This document shows positions 8,566 to 16,785 of a stretch of 64,000 bases of DNA, in pieces; positions within the stretch are counted from its first letter, which is position 1; each line of letters begins with the position of its first letter. The position numbers were made by a program, and so were the translations under genes. Origin of the DNA: JBFLXR01 sp040757065 (lineage in GTDB: Bacteria; Pseudomonadota; Gammaproteobacteria; Burkholderiales; Gallionellaceae); assembly GCA_040757065.1 (NCBI GenBank), contig JBFLXR010000012.1, forward strand, positions 1 to 64,000, given 5' to 3'. The notes beneath the pieces are model-generated. The model did not search any database. It was given only the letters and a program-made list of their open reading frames with translations, and was not told the DNA's origin.

Positions 8566-9276
8566 TCAGGCGCCCAGATAAGCGCGCTGTACGGCTTCGC
8601 TGCCGAGCAGTTCGGCGGCAGGCCCGCCGAGGGTGATGCGCCCGCTTTCCAGCACATAGCCGCGCTGGGCGATTTCGAGGGCGCGCTTGGCGTTCTGTTC
8701 CACCAGCAGGATGGCGACGCCCTGCGCGGAAATTTCGCGGATGGTTTCGAAGATTTTATCCACCATCAATGGCGCCAGCCCCATGCTGGGCTCGTCCAGC
8801 ATTAGCAGGGTCGGGCGGCTCATCAACGCGCGCCCCATTGCCACCATTTGCTGTTCGCCGCCGGACAAGGTGCCGGCCAACTGATCTCGCCGCTCGGCCA
8901 AACGCGGGAAGCGCATGTAAATTTGTTCCATATCCTGCGCGAGGTTTTGCGCGTCCATGCGCGAATAGGCGCCCATTTGCAGGTTCTCGGCCACGGTCAG
9001 GCGGGCGAAAATTCCGCGCCCTTCCGGCACCAGCGCCATTCCGTCGTACACCCGCCGGTGGGCGGGCTGATGGCGCAGGGCCGCCCCGCGATATTCGATC
9101 TTGCCGACGGAAGGCAGCAAACCGGCCAGTGCTTTCAGCGTGGTGGTTTTCCCTGCGCCGTTGCTGCCGATCAAGGCTACCAACTCGCCCGGCTGAACGG
9201 CAAAATCGACGCCTTTCAGCGCCTGAATGCCGCCGTAGCTCACTTTCAGCCCTTCGACTTGCAGCAGGGCGCTCAT
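8566..9276 (-). CDS. livF: Branched-chain amino acid ABC transporter ATPase LivF
   Basis: A 236-residue ABC ATPase with Walker A GSNGAGKTT, signature LSGGEQQM and Walker B LLMLDEPSMGL, followed by ILLVEQN with the switch region. The short C-terminal part and the MALVPEGRGIF block are typical of LivF rather than LivG. The start was placed at ATG 9276 because it overlaps the livG stop codon as ATGA; the longer frame has no homology upstream. It is the last gene of the livH-livM-livG-livF unit and pairs with LivG on the cytoplasmic face of the importer. Confidence 0.95.
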   Translation of the reverse strand: MSALLQVEGLKVSYGGIQALKGVDFAVQPGELVALIGSNGAGKTTTLKALAGLLPSVGKIEYRGAALRHQPAHRRVYDGMALVPEGRGIFARLTVAENLQMGAYSRMDAQNLAQDMEQIYMRFPRLAERRDQLAGTLSGGEQQMVAMGRALMSRPTLLMLDEPSMGLAPLMVDKIFETIREISAQGVAILLVEQNAKRALEIAQRGYVLESGRITLGGPAAELLGSEAVQRAYLGA

Positions 9277-10052
9277 GCTGCCTCCCCGCCGAGATAAGCG
9301 GCGATTACCGCCGGATTCTGCCGCACTTCGGCCGGCACGCCCTCGGCAATTTTCTTGCCGTAATCCAGCACCGCGACGCGGTCGCACAGCCCCATAATCA
9401 GCTTCACATCATGCTCGATCAGCAATACCGTCACGCCCTGCGCGCGAATCGCTTGCAGCAGCGCCTTCAGGTTTTCGGTTTCGGTAGCGTTCATGCCCGC
9501 CGCCGGTTCGTCCAGAGCCAGCAGCTTCGGGTCGGTGGCCAGTGCCCGTGCGATTTCCAACCGGCGCTGCTCGCCGTAAGAGAGATGCTTCGCCAATGTG
9601 TAGGGCGAACGTTCGATACCGACGAAGCGCAGCAATGCTTTGGCACGTTCGCGCAGCGCTGCTTCTTCGGCACGCGCGCCGATATGGCGCAGCAATGCCC
9701 CCAGAATGCCGGTGCGGCTTTTGGCATGGCAGCCAACCATCACGTTTTCCAGCGCACTCATGTTGGCAAACAGGCGAATATTCTGAAAGGTGCGCGCGAT
9801 ACCCGCTTGCGCCAGCACATGCGGTTTGCAACGGGCAAAAGCTTGTCCGGCAAAAGTAAAATTGCCGTCGTCCAGTTGGTAGAGGCCGGTAATCACGTTA
9901 AACAGCGTTGTTTTACCGGCGCCGTTCGGACCGATCAGCCCGTAGATTTCGCCCTGCGCAATGTGCAACGACACCTCGCTTAGCGCAGCCAGCCCGCCAA
10001 AGCGCTTGCCGACACCGGAGAGTTCCAGCAAGACGTTACTTGGCGACGTCAT
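9273..10052 (-). CDS. livG: Branched-chain amino acid ABC transporter ATPase LivG
   Basis: This 259-residue ABC ATPase has Walker A GPNGAGKTT, the signature LSYGEQRRLEIARAL, and Walker B LLALDEPAAGMN followed by an ILLIEHDVKLIM switch histidine. The GMN after Walker B and the C-terminal extension are LivG features. ATG 10052 is preferred over an upstream GTG because AGGAG lies seven bases before it. The gene overlaps livM by 17 bases and livF by four, showing tight translational coupling. Confidence 0.95.
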   Translation of the reverse strand: MTSPSNVLLELSGVGKRFGGLAALSEVSLHIAQGEIYGLIGPNGAGKTTLFNVITGLYQLDDGNFTFAGQAFARCKPHVLAQAGIARTFQNIRLFANMSALENVMVGCHAKSRTGILGALLRHIGARAEEAALRERAKALLRFVGIERSPYTLAKHLSYGEQRRLEIARALATDPKLLALDEPAAGMNATETENLKALLQAIRAQGVTVLLIEHDVKLIMGLCDRVAVLDYGKKIAEGVPAEVRQNPAVIAAYLGGEAA

Positions 10053-11127
10053 ACACACTCTCCTGTTCGTGTCTGGCGACTTCTCCTTCGGCTTCCAGCT
10101 CGCGGCGGCGCGGCTTGGACGGCCAGAGTCCGGCGGGGCGCAACAGCATCACGGCAATCAGCGCCAGACCGAACAACAGCATGCGCAGACTTTCCGGATC
10201 GACCACTGTCTTGCCGAACAGCACCTGCTGCAGCGGCCCCGCACCGTGGCGGAACGCCTCCGGCAACAAGACCAGCAACACGCCACCCAACACCACCCCG
10301 GCGATATTGCCCATGCCGCCCAATACCACCATACAGAGAATCATCACCGATTCGAGCAGGCCGAAGCTTTCCGGACTGACGAAGCCCTGAAACCCAGCGA
10401 ACAAGCCGCCGGAGATGCCGCCGAAGGTGGCGCCCATCGCAAACGCCAGCAGCTTGATGTTGCGGGTGTTGATCCCCATCGCTTCCGCCGCCACTTCATC
10501 TTCGCGAATTGCCATCCACGCGCGGCCGATGCGCGAATCCTGCAAGCGGCGCGAGACAAAAATCACCAGCAGGGTAAAGCCGAGGAACAGGTAGTAATAC
10601 AAATGCGCCGAAGGCACCGGCCCTTGCTGCACGCCGAACGAGAAACTGCCAACGGTGACCGGGTCAATCATGCTGATACCCTGCGCACCGTTGGTGATGT
10701 TAACCGGCGCGTTCAGGTTGTTCATAAAAATGCGGATGATTTCGCCGAAGCCGAGCGTAACGATCGCCAGATAATCGCCGCGCAGCCGCAGCGTCGGCGC
10801 CCCGAGCAACACCCCGAACAGGCAGGCCAGCAGTGCGCCGGTCGGCAATACCGCCCAGAACGGCCAATGGATGCCGAACTGCGGCGAACCGAGCAATGCA
10901 TAGGTGTAAGCGCCCACTGCAAAGAAGGCGATATAGCCCAAATCGAGCAGGCCGGCGTAACCGACCACGATATTCAGCCCCAGCGCCAGCATAATGTACA
11001 GCAGCGCAAAGTCGGCAATGCGTACCCAGCCGCGCCCGAGCAATGCTTCGATGACAAAGGGCAGCAGCAACAGCGCAACGCCCGCCGCCAGCATCACCAT
11101 CCATGAGCGAGTATTGAAGCGCTTCAT
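10036..11127 (-). CDS. livM: Branched-chain amino acid ABC transporter permease LivM
   Basis: A 363-residue permease with about eight to ten hydrophobic segments. The block GLNIVVGYAGLLDLGYIAFFAVGAY and the cytoplasmic loop SRIGRAWMAIREDEVAAEAMGIN are the diagnostic LivM motifs; the second contacts the ATPases. A polar C-terminal tail of about 30 residues follows the last helix. It overlaps livH by ATGA and livG by 17 bases. It forms the inner-membrane channel with LivH. Confidence 0.95.
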   Translation of the reverse strand: MKRFNTRSWMVMLAAGVALLLLPFVIEALLGRGWVRIADFALLYIMLALGLNIVVGYAGLLDLGYIAFFAVGAYTYALLGSPQFGIHWPFWAVLPTGALLACLFGVLLGAPTLRLRGDYLAIVTLGFGEIIRIFMNNLNAPVNITNGAQGISMIDPVTVGSFSFGVQQGPVPSAHLYYYLFLGFTLLVIFVSRRLQDSRIGRAWMAIREDEVAAEAMGINTRNIKLLAFAMGATFGGISGGLFAGFQGFVSPESFGLLESVMILCMVVLGGMGNIAGVVLGGVLLVLLPEAFRHGAGPLQQVLFGKTVVDPESLRMLLFGLALIAVMLLRPAGLWPSKPRRRELEAEGEVARHEQESVYDVAK

Positions 11128-12047
11128 GCCCGCTCCGCCACGCGTTCGCCCAGCAAGCCGGAGGGACGGAAAATCAGCACCGCGATCAGCACGAAGAAGG
11201 CGAACACATCCTGATAATTACTGCCGATCACCCCGCCGGTCAGGTCGCCGATATAACCCGCGCCGAGACTTTCGATCAGCCCCAGCAGCACCCCGCCCAG
11301 CATTGCACCGCGCAGGTTGCCGATGCCGCCCAGCACCGCAGCGGTGAAAGCCTTCAAGCCGAGAATAAAGCCCATGTAATAATGCACGATGCCGTAGTTA
11401 GCACTCACCATCAAACCCGCCACCGCCGCCAGAGCCGAGCCGATCATAAAGGTTTGCGACACCACGGCATTGATATTCACGCCCATCAGGGTGGCGGCAG
11501 CAGGATTCTCCGCCACTGCGCGCATCGCCCGTCCGAGCCGGGTGCGCTGCACCAGCAGCAGCAAGCCCGCCATCATCGCCAGCGCCGTCAGCACAATCAC
11601 AATCTGCACCGTAGAAATCGCCGCCCCGCCGATGGCATGCGGCGTGTTCGGCAGCAAGGCCGGGAAGGCATGGTACTCGCGCCCCCAGATCATCATGGCA
11701 AGGTTTTGCAGCACGATCGAAACCCCGATCGCGGTAATCAGCGGAGCCAAACGCGGCGCGGAACGCAACGGGCGGTAAGCAATGCGCTCGATACCGTAAC
11801 CCAGCGCCATGCACACCAGCACTGCCGCCGCCAGCGACAGCGGCAAGACCAGCGCAGCCGACACCCCCGCCGCCAGCAACGCCGCACTGGCCGACAGCGC
11901 CGCCATCGCCCCGACCATCACCACCTCGCCGTGCGCGAAGTTAATCAAACCGAGAATGCCGTACACCATCGTATAGCCGAGCGCCACCAAGGCATACACA
12001 CTGCCCTGCACCAGCCCATTGATGATCTGCTGTAAGAAAATATCCAC
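11124..12047 (-). CDS. livH: Branched-chain amino acid ABC transporter permease LivH
   Basis: A 307-residue permease of the LivH type. The N-terminal QQIINGLVQGSVYALVALG helix is followed by MVYGILGLINFAHGEVVM, and the coupling loop reads RTRLGRAMRAVAENPAAA. The start codon is GTG with no clear ribosome site, but the protein N-terminus matches the family. It is the first gene of the permease-ATPase unit. The binding protein gene livJ is 700 bases upstream, separated by a toxin-antitoxin pair, so livH needs its own promoter or readthrough. Confidence 0.94.
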   Translation of the reverse strand: MDIFLQQIINGLVQGSVYALVALGYTMVYGILGLINFAHGEVVMVGAMAALSASAALLAAGVSAALVLPLSLAAAVLVCMALGYGIERIAYRPLRSAPRLAPLITAIGVSIVLQNLAMMIWGREYHAFPALLPNTPHAIGGAAISTVQIVIVLTALAMMAGLLLLVQRTRLGRAMRAVAENPAAATLMGVNINAVVSQTFMIGSALAAVAGLMVSANYGIVHYYMGFILGLKAFTAAVLGGIGNLRGAMLGGVLLGLIESLGAGYIGDLTGGVIGSNYQDVFAFFVLIAVLIFRPSGLLGERVAERA

Positions 12048-12149
12048 GTTGGAAAATATTGTTATCCCTGCCCGCCGGGCGGCGGGTCACAGCCTCGGAT
12101 TTTACTTGGTTTCAGGCAGTGCGGGAATGACGATGCGACCGCAACCGGA

Positions 12150-12425
12150 TCAGCGTTTCAGATTGCGGTAGAAATTCTCGTGCGTACCGACCAACAACAG
12201 CAGACGGGAGGCGGGATCGTATTCGTAGGCCAGTAGATACAGTCGGTTGATGCAGTCGAATTTATAGACGTATACGCCGAGCAGGTCGCCCTTCTTCGCT
12301 TCGCCCAGTTCGGGATTTTGCACGATGTCCGCTACGGCGCGGTCGACGGCATCCTTCTGGTTCGGATGCAGTTTTTTATAGGTGCGCAGAAAAGCGTTGG
12401 TCTGACTGACCCGGATGTCAGTCAC
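12150..12425 (-). CDS. RelE/ParE-family toxin
   Basis: A 91-residue basic protein with the RelE/ParE fold pattern: N-terminal SQTNAFLRTYKKLHPNQKDAVDRAV helices, then GVYVYKFDCINRLYLLAYEYD strands and a C-terminal GTHENFYRNLKR. Such toxins cleave mRNA on ribosomes or poison gyrase. The strands ending in LLLVGTHENFYR resemble the RelE/YoeB side more than ParE. The start chosen is GTG at 12425, which lies inside the end of the antitoxin frame; a longer frame from 12473 exists but would overlap the antitoxin by 56 bases. It follows an antitoxin gene, as in most type II pairs. Confidence 0.8.
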   Translation of the reverse strand: MTDIRVSQTNAFLRTYKKLHPNQKDAVDRAVADIVQNPELGEAKKGDLLGVYVYKFDCINRLYLLAYEYDPASRLLLLVGTHENFYRNLKR

Positions 12426-12645
12426 GGAACTGTCCCGGCACAAAGGGGGTATGTTGCGAGGCATCTTCCTCACGGGCGATCAGGAGGTCGCGAATAAAAT
12501 CGACCGGCAAATCGGGATTATCCAGTGCGGCCTTGCCGATTTTCGCCCAAAACTCGAGCTGCCCGGAGATCGTCCGGTACTCGCCCTTGGCCGCCGCCTT
12601 GGCTTGTTCGTATAACGTTTCATCAATTCTGACCGGCATACCCAT
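12418..12645 (-). CDS. ParD-like antitoxin
   Basis: This 75-residue protein begins with PVRIDETLYEQAKAAAKGEYRTISGQLEFWAKIG, a ribbon-helix-helix pattern seen in ParD-like antitoxins that bind DNA as dimers. The C-terminal part (PVDFIRDLLIAREED) would form the toxin-binding segment. ATG 12645 has GGAGG six bases upstream. Palindromic TGTAG/CTACA repeats just upstream are a likely autoregulatory operator. The pair lies between livJ and livH. Confidence 0.8.
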   Translation of the reverse strand: MGMPVRIDETLYEQAKAAAKGEYRTISGQLEFWAKIGKAALDNPDLPVDFIRDLLIAREEDASQHTPFVPGQFRD

Positions 12646-12657
12646 GATGCGCCTCCG

Positions 12658-12694
12658 CTACATTTGTAGTTCATTGTAGCAAAGCCGGGCTACA
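12658..12694 (-). promoter_or_regulatory. Promoter and inverted-repeat operator of the toxin-antitoxin pair
   Basis: Four copies of the pentamer TGTAG or its complement lie here: CTACA 12658-12662, TGTAG 12665-12669, TGTAG 12675-12679 and CTACA 12690-12694. A minus-strand TACAAT at 12678-12673 fits a -10 box. Symmetric half-sites overlapping the -10 are typical of antitoxin autoregulation. Confidence 0.55.
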
Positions 12695-12708
12695 TGTCCA
12701 CCCCCAAC

Positions 12709-12736
12709 AAAAAAGCGACGCCGCAGCGTCGCCTTT
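12709..12736 (-). terminator. Intrinsic terminator of livJ
   Basis: Downstream of the livJ stop the minus strand reads a GGCGACGC stem, TGCG loop and GCGTCGC stem followed by six T residues. This is a standard Rho-independent terminator and should separate livJ from the toxin-antitoxin and livHMGF genes. Confidence 0.85.
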
Positions 12737-12757
12737 TAACAGGCCGGAGCTAAGCGC

Positions 12758-13939
12758 TTACTTCGCGTCGCCGCCCAGTGTTTGCAGGGCAGCCCATTTG
12801 CCTTGCTGCACTTGGTAGAGGGTGACCGCGCCGCTCTTGAGGTCGCCTTTTTCGTCGAAGGTGATTTTGGCGGTAACGCCTTCGTGAGCAGTCTTGGGCA
12901 ACTCGGCAAGGTATTTGGCGGGATCGGCAGAGCCGGCGCGCTGCATGGCGTCGATCATGACATTCACGGCGTCGTAGCAGTAGGGTGCGTACAACTGAAT
13001 CGGTACGTTAAATCTGGCCTGATAGCGCTGGGCGAAGTCTTTGCCGGAGGGCATTTTATCCAACGGCACGCCGGGCAGGGAGGCATAGGCGCCTTCTGCT
13101 GCGGCACCGGCCAGTTCGATCAGCTTGGGCGTGAAACCGCCGTCGCCCATCATGAATTTTGCAGTCAGCCCCAAGCCGCGCATTTGCTTCACCAGCGGGA
13201 CACCTTGCGGGTCCATGCCGCCGAAGAACAGCAGATCGGGCTGCTTGCCCTTGATGGCGGTCAGCACAGCGGTGAAGTCCACCGCTTTGTCGGTGGTGTA
13301 TTCGTGGGCAATGATTTGCGCGCCGTTGGCTTGGGCGGATTTAATAAATTCGTTGGCAATGCCTTGTCCGTAGGCCGTGCCGTCGTCGATCACGGCAATC
13401 TTTTTCGCGCCGAGATTCTGCGCGGCATACAGGCCGAGCGCCTTGCCTTGCTGGCTGTCGTTGGCCATAACGCGGAAGGCGGTTTTGAAGCCTTGTGCCG
13501 TATAAGCCACAGCGGTGGCAGAGGGCGAAATTTGCGGAATGCCGTTATCGCTGTAGATCTTGGCTGCGGGGATCGTCGTGCCGGAGTTCAGGTGACCGAT
13601 CACCCCGTTCACTTTCGCATCCACCAGCTTTTGCGCCACGATGGTCGCTGTCTTGGGATCGGTCTGGTCGTCTTCGCTCAGCAATTCGAAATGCGCTTTC
13701 TTGCCGCCGATCAAAATGCCTTTGGCGTTGGCATCGTCGATCGCCATGCGGGTGCCGTTTTCGTTATCCTTGCCAATATGGGCTTGCGGGCCGGTCAGCG
13801 GCGCGGAAGCGCCGATGCGCACCACGATTTCATCGCCGTTTGCAGCATTTGCGGCAGGCGCATCGGATTTGCCGCCGCAAGCGGATAAGAGCGCGGCAGT
13901 GGTTAAGGCCAGCAATAGTGCGGAAGGCTTGAACTTCAT
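12758..13939 (-). CDS. livJ: Branched-chain amino acid ABC transporter substrate-binding lipoprotein
   Basis: A 393-residue periplasmic binding protein of the LivJ/LivK family. The signal peptide ends in a lipobox, LLSAC (Cys21), so the protein is lipid-anchored, unlike E. coli LivJ. Diagnostic segments are VVRIGASAPLTGPQAHIGKDNENG near the start, the GVIGHLNSGTTIPAAKIY hinge region, and TAYGQGIANEF. It captures leucine, isoleucine, valine or a related compound and hands it to LivHM. It has its own terminator. Whether Cys21 is lipidated depends on lgt, which is also in this window. Confidence 0.93.
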   Translation of the reverse strand: MKFKPSALLLALTTAALLSACGGKSDAPAANAANGDEIVVRIGASAPLTGPQAHIGKDNENGTRMAIDDANAKGILIGGKKAHFELLSEDDQTDPKTATIVAQKLVDAKVNGVIGHLNSGTTIPAAKIYSDNGIPQISPSATAVAYTAQGFKTAFRVMANDSQQGKALGLYAAQNLGAKKIAVIDDGTAYGQGIANEFIKSAQANGAQIIAHEYTTDKAVDFTAVLTAIKGKQPDLLFFGGMDPQGVPLVKQMRGLGLTAKFMMGDGGFTPKLIELAGAAAEGAYASLPGVPLDKMPSGKDFAQRYQARFNVPIQLYAPYCYDAVNVMIDAMQRAGSADPAKYLAELPKTAHEGVTAKITFDEKGDLKSGAVTLYQVQQGKWAALQTLGGDAK

Positions 13940-14004
13940 GGTTCACCCGTATGTAAGCAAATTGGAAATGCGGCGGCTCCGGCAGGCGGGCCGCCCGTTT
14001 ATAT

Positions 14005-14331
14005 TTATTTCAGACGCAGAATGTAGCGCACCAGCGCTTTAATATCTTCGTCTTTCACATTCGGCGAATTCGGCGGCATGGGCATTTTGCCCCAGACTCC
14101 GCCACCACCCTTGGAAACTTTCGCGATCAGTTTGGCTTCGGCATCGGGCTGGCCACGGTATTTTTTCGCCACCTCTTTCCAGGCGGGGCCGACGGTCGCC
14201 TCCTTACCGGCTTCGATCACATGACACCACTGGCAACCGTTATCCTTCGCCAGCTTGGGCATATCCGCAGCCATCGCAACGCCGCTCACCAGCAGCGGCA
14301 AAGCTATCGCAATCTTCGTTATTGTTTTCAT
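14005..14331 (-). CDS. Monoheme cytochrome c, class I (c551/c552 type)
   Basis: This 108-residue protein has a signal peptide (cleavage after about residue 21) and one heme site, CQWCH at 33-37. The likely axial methionine lies in the MPMPPNSP segment near the C-terminus, followed by a final helix ALVRYILRL. The layout is that of small c551/c552 electron carriers in the periplasm. It is one of four related cytochrome genes in a row, all on this strand, with the heme site at the same position in three of them. The start was placed at the ATG that begins the signal peptide. Confidence 0.92.
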   Translation of the reverse strand: MKTITKIAIALPLLVSGVAMAADMPKLAKDNGCQWCHVIEAGKEATVGPAWKEVAKKYRGQPDAEAKLIAKVSKGGGGVWGKMPMPPNSPNVKDEDIKALVRYILRLK

Positions 14332-14486
14332 CCTGTTTGTATCGGCTCTATTGGCAGTCTCTGCGGGAACCGCCTGAACGCTACTCAACGCAATACGGAG
14401 ACAACCCCTCGCCCCGCGCATTGCCGACCTGATCCGGCTCCCAAAAACCCTGCGCCGGACAAGGCTGAAGTTTGAATCAGACCGCC

Positions 14487-14529
14487 GTAAAAAACAAGCG
14501 GGAAGCCGTTTCCGGCTTCCCGCTTGTTT
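14487..14529 (-). terminator. Strong intrinsic terminator downstream of cytochrome c gene
   Basis: A perfect 17-base inverted repeat (arms 14492-14508 and 14513-14529) with a TTTC loop is followed on the minus strand by a run of T. It lies between the second and first cytochrome genes, so the 14005-14331 gene is probably transcribed from its own promoter. Confidence 0.9.
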
Positions 14530-14545
14530 AACGCATGACTGCGGA

Positions 14546-14863
14546 TTACTTCAGGCCAGCGATGAACTTAGCCAGGGAATCCACTTCAGCGTCAGTTGCG
14601 CCAGCGCCCTTGGGAGGCATGGAGCCCATCTTCCAGCCGAAGGAACCACCCTTCTTGATGTTTTCAGCAATCTTCTTTGCACCGTCCTTGTCGCCGGCGT
14701 ATTTCGCGCCAATATCTTTCCAAGCCGGGCCAACAACTTTCTTGTCGATTGCGTGGCAAGCGCCGCACTTTGCCTTGCCTTCTGCGGGCATATCGGCAGC
14801 CAAAGCGGAACCAGCAACCATCAGACCGGCAGCAGCAACCATGCTAACAACGATAGATTTCAT
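14546..14863 (-). CDS. Monoheme cytochrome c-551/552
   Basis: A 105-residue class I cytochrome c with a signal peptide ending in ALA, heme site CGACH at 33-37, and SMPPKGAG carrying the methionine ligand, then a short C-terminal helix. Residues around CHAIDKKVVGPAWKD match classical Pseudomonas-type c551 closely. ATG 14863 has GGAG five bases upstream, so seven extra N-terminal codons of the longer frame were dropped. It is a soluble periplasmic carrier, perhaps for nitrite reductase, cbb3 oxidase or an iron oxidation chain. It is followed by a strong terminator. Confidence 0.94.
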   Translation of the reverse strand: MKSIVVSMVAAAGLMVAGSALAADMPAEGKAKCGACHAIDKKVVGPAWKDIGAKYAGDKDGAKKIAENIKKGGSFGWKMGSMPPKGAGATDAEVDSLAKFIAGLK

Positions 14864-15016
14864 GTTCTCTCCATTATGGTTCAAATTAACTTAAAGCGAG
14901 GGTCCTCCCCCGCGCTCATTCTAACCAACTCCGGCCTGTTTGCAAACTCGCGCGCATTCATCCCGGCGGCACTTCCATTAACGCACCGACCGAGCCGGCG
15001 GTTGACACAATCGCAA

Positions 15017-15346
15017 CTACTTGAGCGACAAGATGTACTGCGCCAGCGATTTGGTATCGACCTCGCTCAGCGCAGGCGAACTGGGCGGCATCACTGCATT
15101 GCCCCACTTGCCGCCGCCGCCCTTAGCGATGCGGTCCATCAGCATTTTTTCCGCATCGGCCTGACCGCGGTATTTTTTCGCCACCTCGCGGAAGATCGGC
15201 CCGAGCTTGGGCTTACCCGGTGCAGCATCCACATCGTGACACGGGGTGCAATTCCCCTTCTTCCCCAGTGCGGGCATTTCTTCCGCCATTGCCGGCAAGG
15301 CCGCGCAGCAGCCCGCCAATACCCAACCTGCGATCCTTCTCTTCAT
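15017..15346 (-). CDS. Monoheme cytochrome c, class I
   Basis: A 109-residue cytochrome with a signal peptide ending AMA, heme motif CTPCH at 33-37, and VMPPSSPALSEVDTKSLAQYILSLK supplying the probable methionine ligand and last helix. It diverges from its neighbours between the heme and the GPIFREVAKKYRG segment (a HDVDAAPGKPKL insertion). Two extra cysteines, C13 and C14, fall within the signal peptide. It is one of the cytochrome cluster and probably a periplasmic electron carrier. Confidence 0.9.
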   Translation of the reverse strand: MKRRIAGWVLAGCCAALPAMAEEMPALGKKGNCTPCHDVDAAPGKPKLGPIFREVAKKYRGQADAEKMLMDRIAKGGGGKWGNAVMPPSSPALSEVDTKSLAQYILSLK

Positions 15347-15398
15347 CCTGCTTACTCTCCTCTTACCGGGGAGGGAGGCCCTCCCCGCACGCCTGCGC

Positions 15399-16019
15399 TT
15401 ATTTCAGCGACAGCACGAACTTCACCAATGCCTTGATGTCGCCATCCTTCACGGTCGGCGATTGCGGCGGCATTGCCGTCCCGCCCCACGCGCCCGAACC
15501 GCCCTTCGACACCTTGGCGATCAGCTTGGATTCGGCATCGCCTTGCCCGCGATATTTATTCGCCACATCCTTCCAGGCCGGGCCGACTATTTTCTTATCC
15601 AGCGAGTGGCAGACAAAACAGCCGCTCTTCTTCGCCAAGGCTACCCCGTCGGCTTCGGACAGCGCTGCGCCGCCTTTCTGAGGTTCCGGTTTCGCAGCTT
15701 CAGGTTTCGCGGCCTCCGGCTTGGCAGCGTCAGACGCAGTCGCTACGGGCTTTGCGTCCTTGGTCTTTTTTTTCTTATCGGCAGCCTTGGCCGGTTCGGC
15801 AGCCTTCTCCGTCGTATGCTCTTTGGCCGCCGGAGCTGTTTTTTCCGCTACGGCATGCTTCTCGGCCGGCGCATGTTTTTCCGCCGCAGCAAGCTTTTCT
15901 GCAACCTCTTTTTTCTCTGCCGGAGCAGAATCGCCGCCCATACCAAGCATCGAGCAGCCGGAAACCGTCGCCATGACGACGCCCGCCAACAACACTCTCA
16001 TCAACGTGCTAACTTGCAT
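15399..16019 (-). CDS. Lipid-anchored cytochrome c with long Ala/Lys/Glu tether
   Basis: This 206-residue protein joins a lipoprotein signal peptide (lipobox VSGC, Cys22) to a C-terminal class I cytochrome (heme CFVCH at 134-138, TAMPPQSP methionine segment). Between them lie about 90 residues of low complexity with short repeats such as AEKHAPAEKHAV and AAKPEAAKPE, which should form an extended charged tether. The cytochrome could thus swing from the membrane to reach partners. AGGAGG six bases upstream of ATG supports the start. It heads the cytochrome cluster, and its cytochrome domain closely resembles the 14005-14331 protein. Confidence 0.9.
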   Translation of the reverse strand: MQVSTLMRVLLAGVVMATVSGCSMLGMGGDSAPAEKKEVAEKLAAAEKHAPAEKHAVAEKTAPAAKEHTTEKAAEPAKAADKKKKTKDAKPVATASDAAKPEAAKPEAAKPEPQKGGAALSEADGVALAKKSGCFVCHSLDKKIVGPAWKDVANKYRGQGDAESKLIAKVSKGGSGAWGGTAMPPQSPTVKDGDIKALVKFVLSLK

Positions 16020-16093
16020 ACGTGCCTCCTGAAATTTATGAGATGACGAACAAACCGCGGCAAAGCATAGCCGACGAATATATTTAAATCAAT

Positions 16094-16720
16094 TTATTTT
16101 TCATCCGCCTCGACCTGCCCTAACCAGTCGCAGAGATATTCCCATTGCTGCCACTCGCGCTCGGCCAAATGCGGGGGCATATCGAACAGGCTTTTACCCT
16201 CGAATGCGGCATTCACATACACCTGTGCCTCGCGCAGGTAGGCCAACACCGGCAATTCCATATCGGCAAGAAATTGTTCCAGCGTGACGGCAGCGCGGGT
16301 TTGCGGCGCCATGCGCATGCCGACGACACCGACCGAGACTTTGCCCTTGCGCACCGCTTTCGCTTCAGCCAGATCGCGAAAGAAGTCGCGGCTGGCATGC
16401 ATGTCAAATAAGGAAGGCGCAACCGGCACCACAATCTTGTGCGCCAGCCGGATGGCATGCTCCAGATTTTTGCCGTGCAGTCCGGCGGGCGAATCGATCA
16501 CCAGCCAATCGGCTTTCGTCCCCGGCTTATTCTCGCCCAGCCGACGGATCGGCGGCAAACTTTCGCTGCGGTTCGACAGCCAAAAACTGGCCGACTGCTG
16601 CCGGTCCAGATCGAGCAGCTGCACCGTCTTCCCCTGCGCGGCCAGATATCCGGCGATATTGGTCGAGAGCGTGGTCTTGCCGCTTCCCCCTTTGGGATTG
16701 GCAATCAAAATCGCCTTCAT
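16094..16720 (-). CDS. ParA-like P-loop ATPase, orphan
   Basis: A 208-residue ATPase of the ParA/MinD group with the deviant Walker A NPKGGSGKTT, DLDRQQSASFW after the first strand, and WLVIDSPAGLHGKNL as Walker B. It lacks the N-terminal DNA-binding extension of plasmid ParA. No parB gene or parS-like repeats are seen nearby, so it is not a standard partition locus. Orphan members of this size often position protein clusters or act in cellulose or type VI contexts, but nothing here selects one. It lies downstream of ilvD on the same strand. Confidence 0.85.
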   Translation of the reverse strand: MKAILIANPKGGSGKTTLSTNIAGYLAAQGKTVQLLDLDRQQSASFWLSNRSESLPPIRRLGENKPGTKADWLVIDSPAGLHGKNLEHAIRLAHKIVVPVAPSLFDMHASRDFFRDLAEAKAVRKGKVSVGVVGMRMAPQTRAAVTLEQFLADMELPVLAYLREAQVYVNAAFEGKSLFDMPPHLAEREWQQWEYLCDWLGQVEADEK

Positions 16721-16785
16721 CGCGCCCCCTTCCCCGGAAATCCGGCGTTATCTCGGACTACTATAGCCCGATTGATCCAACCCGC

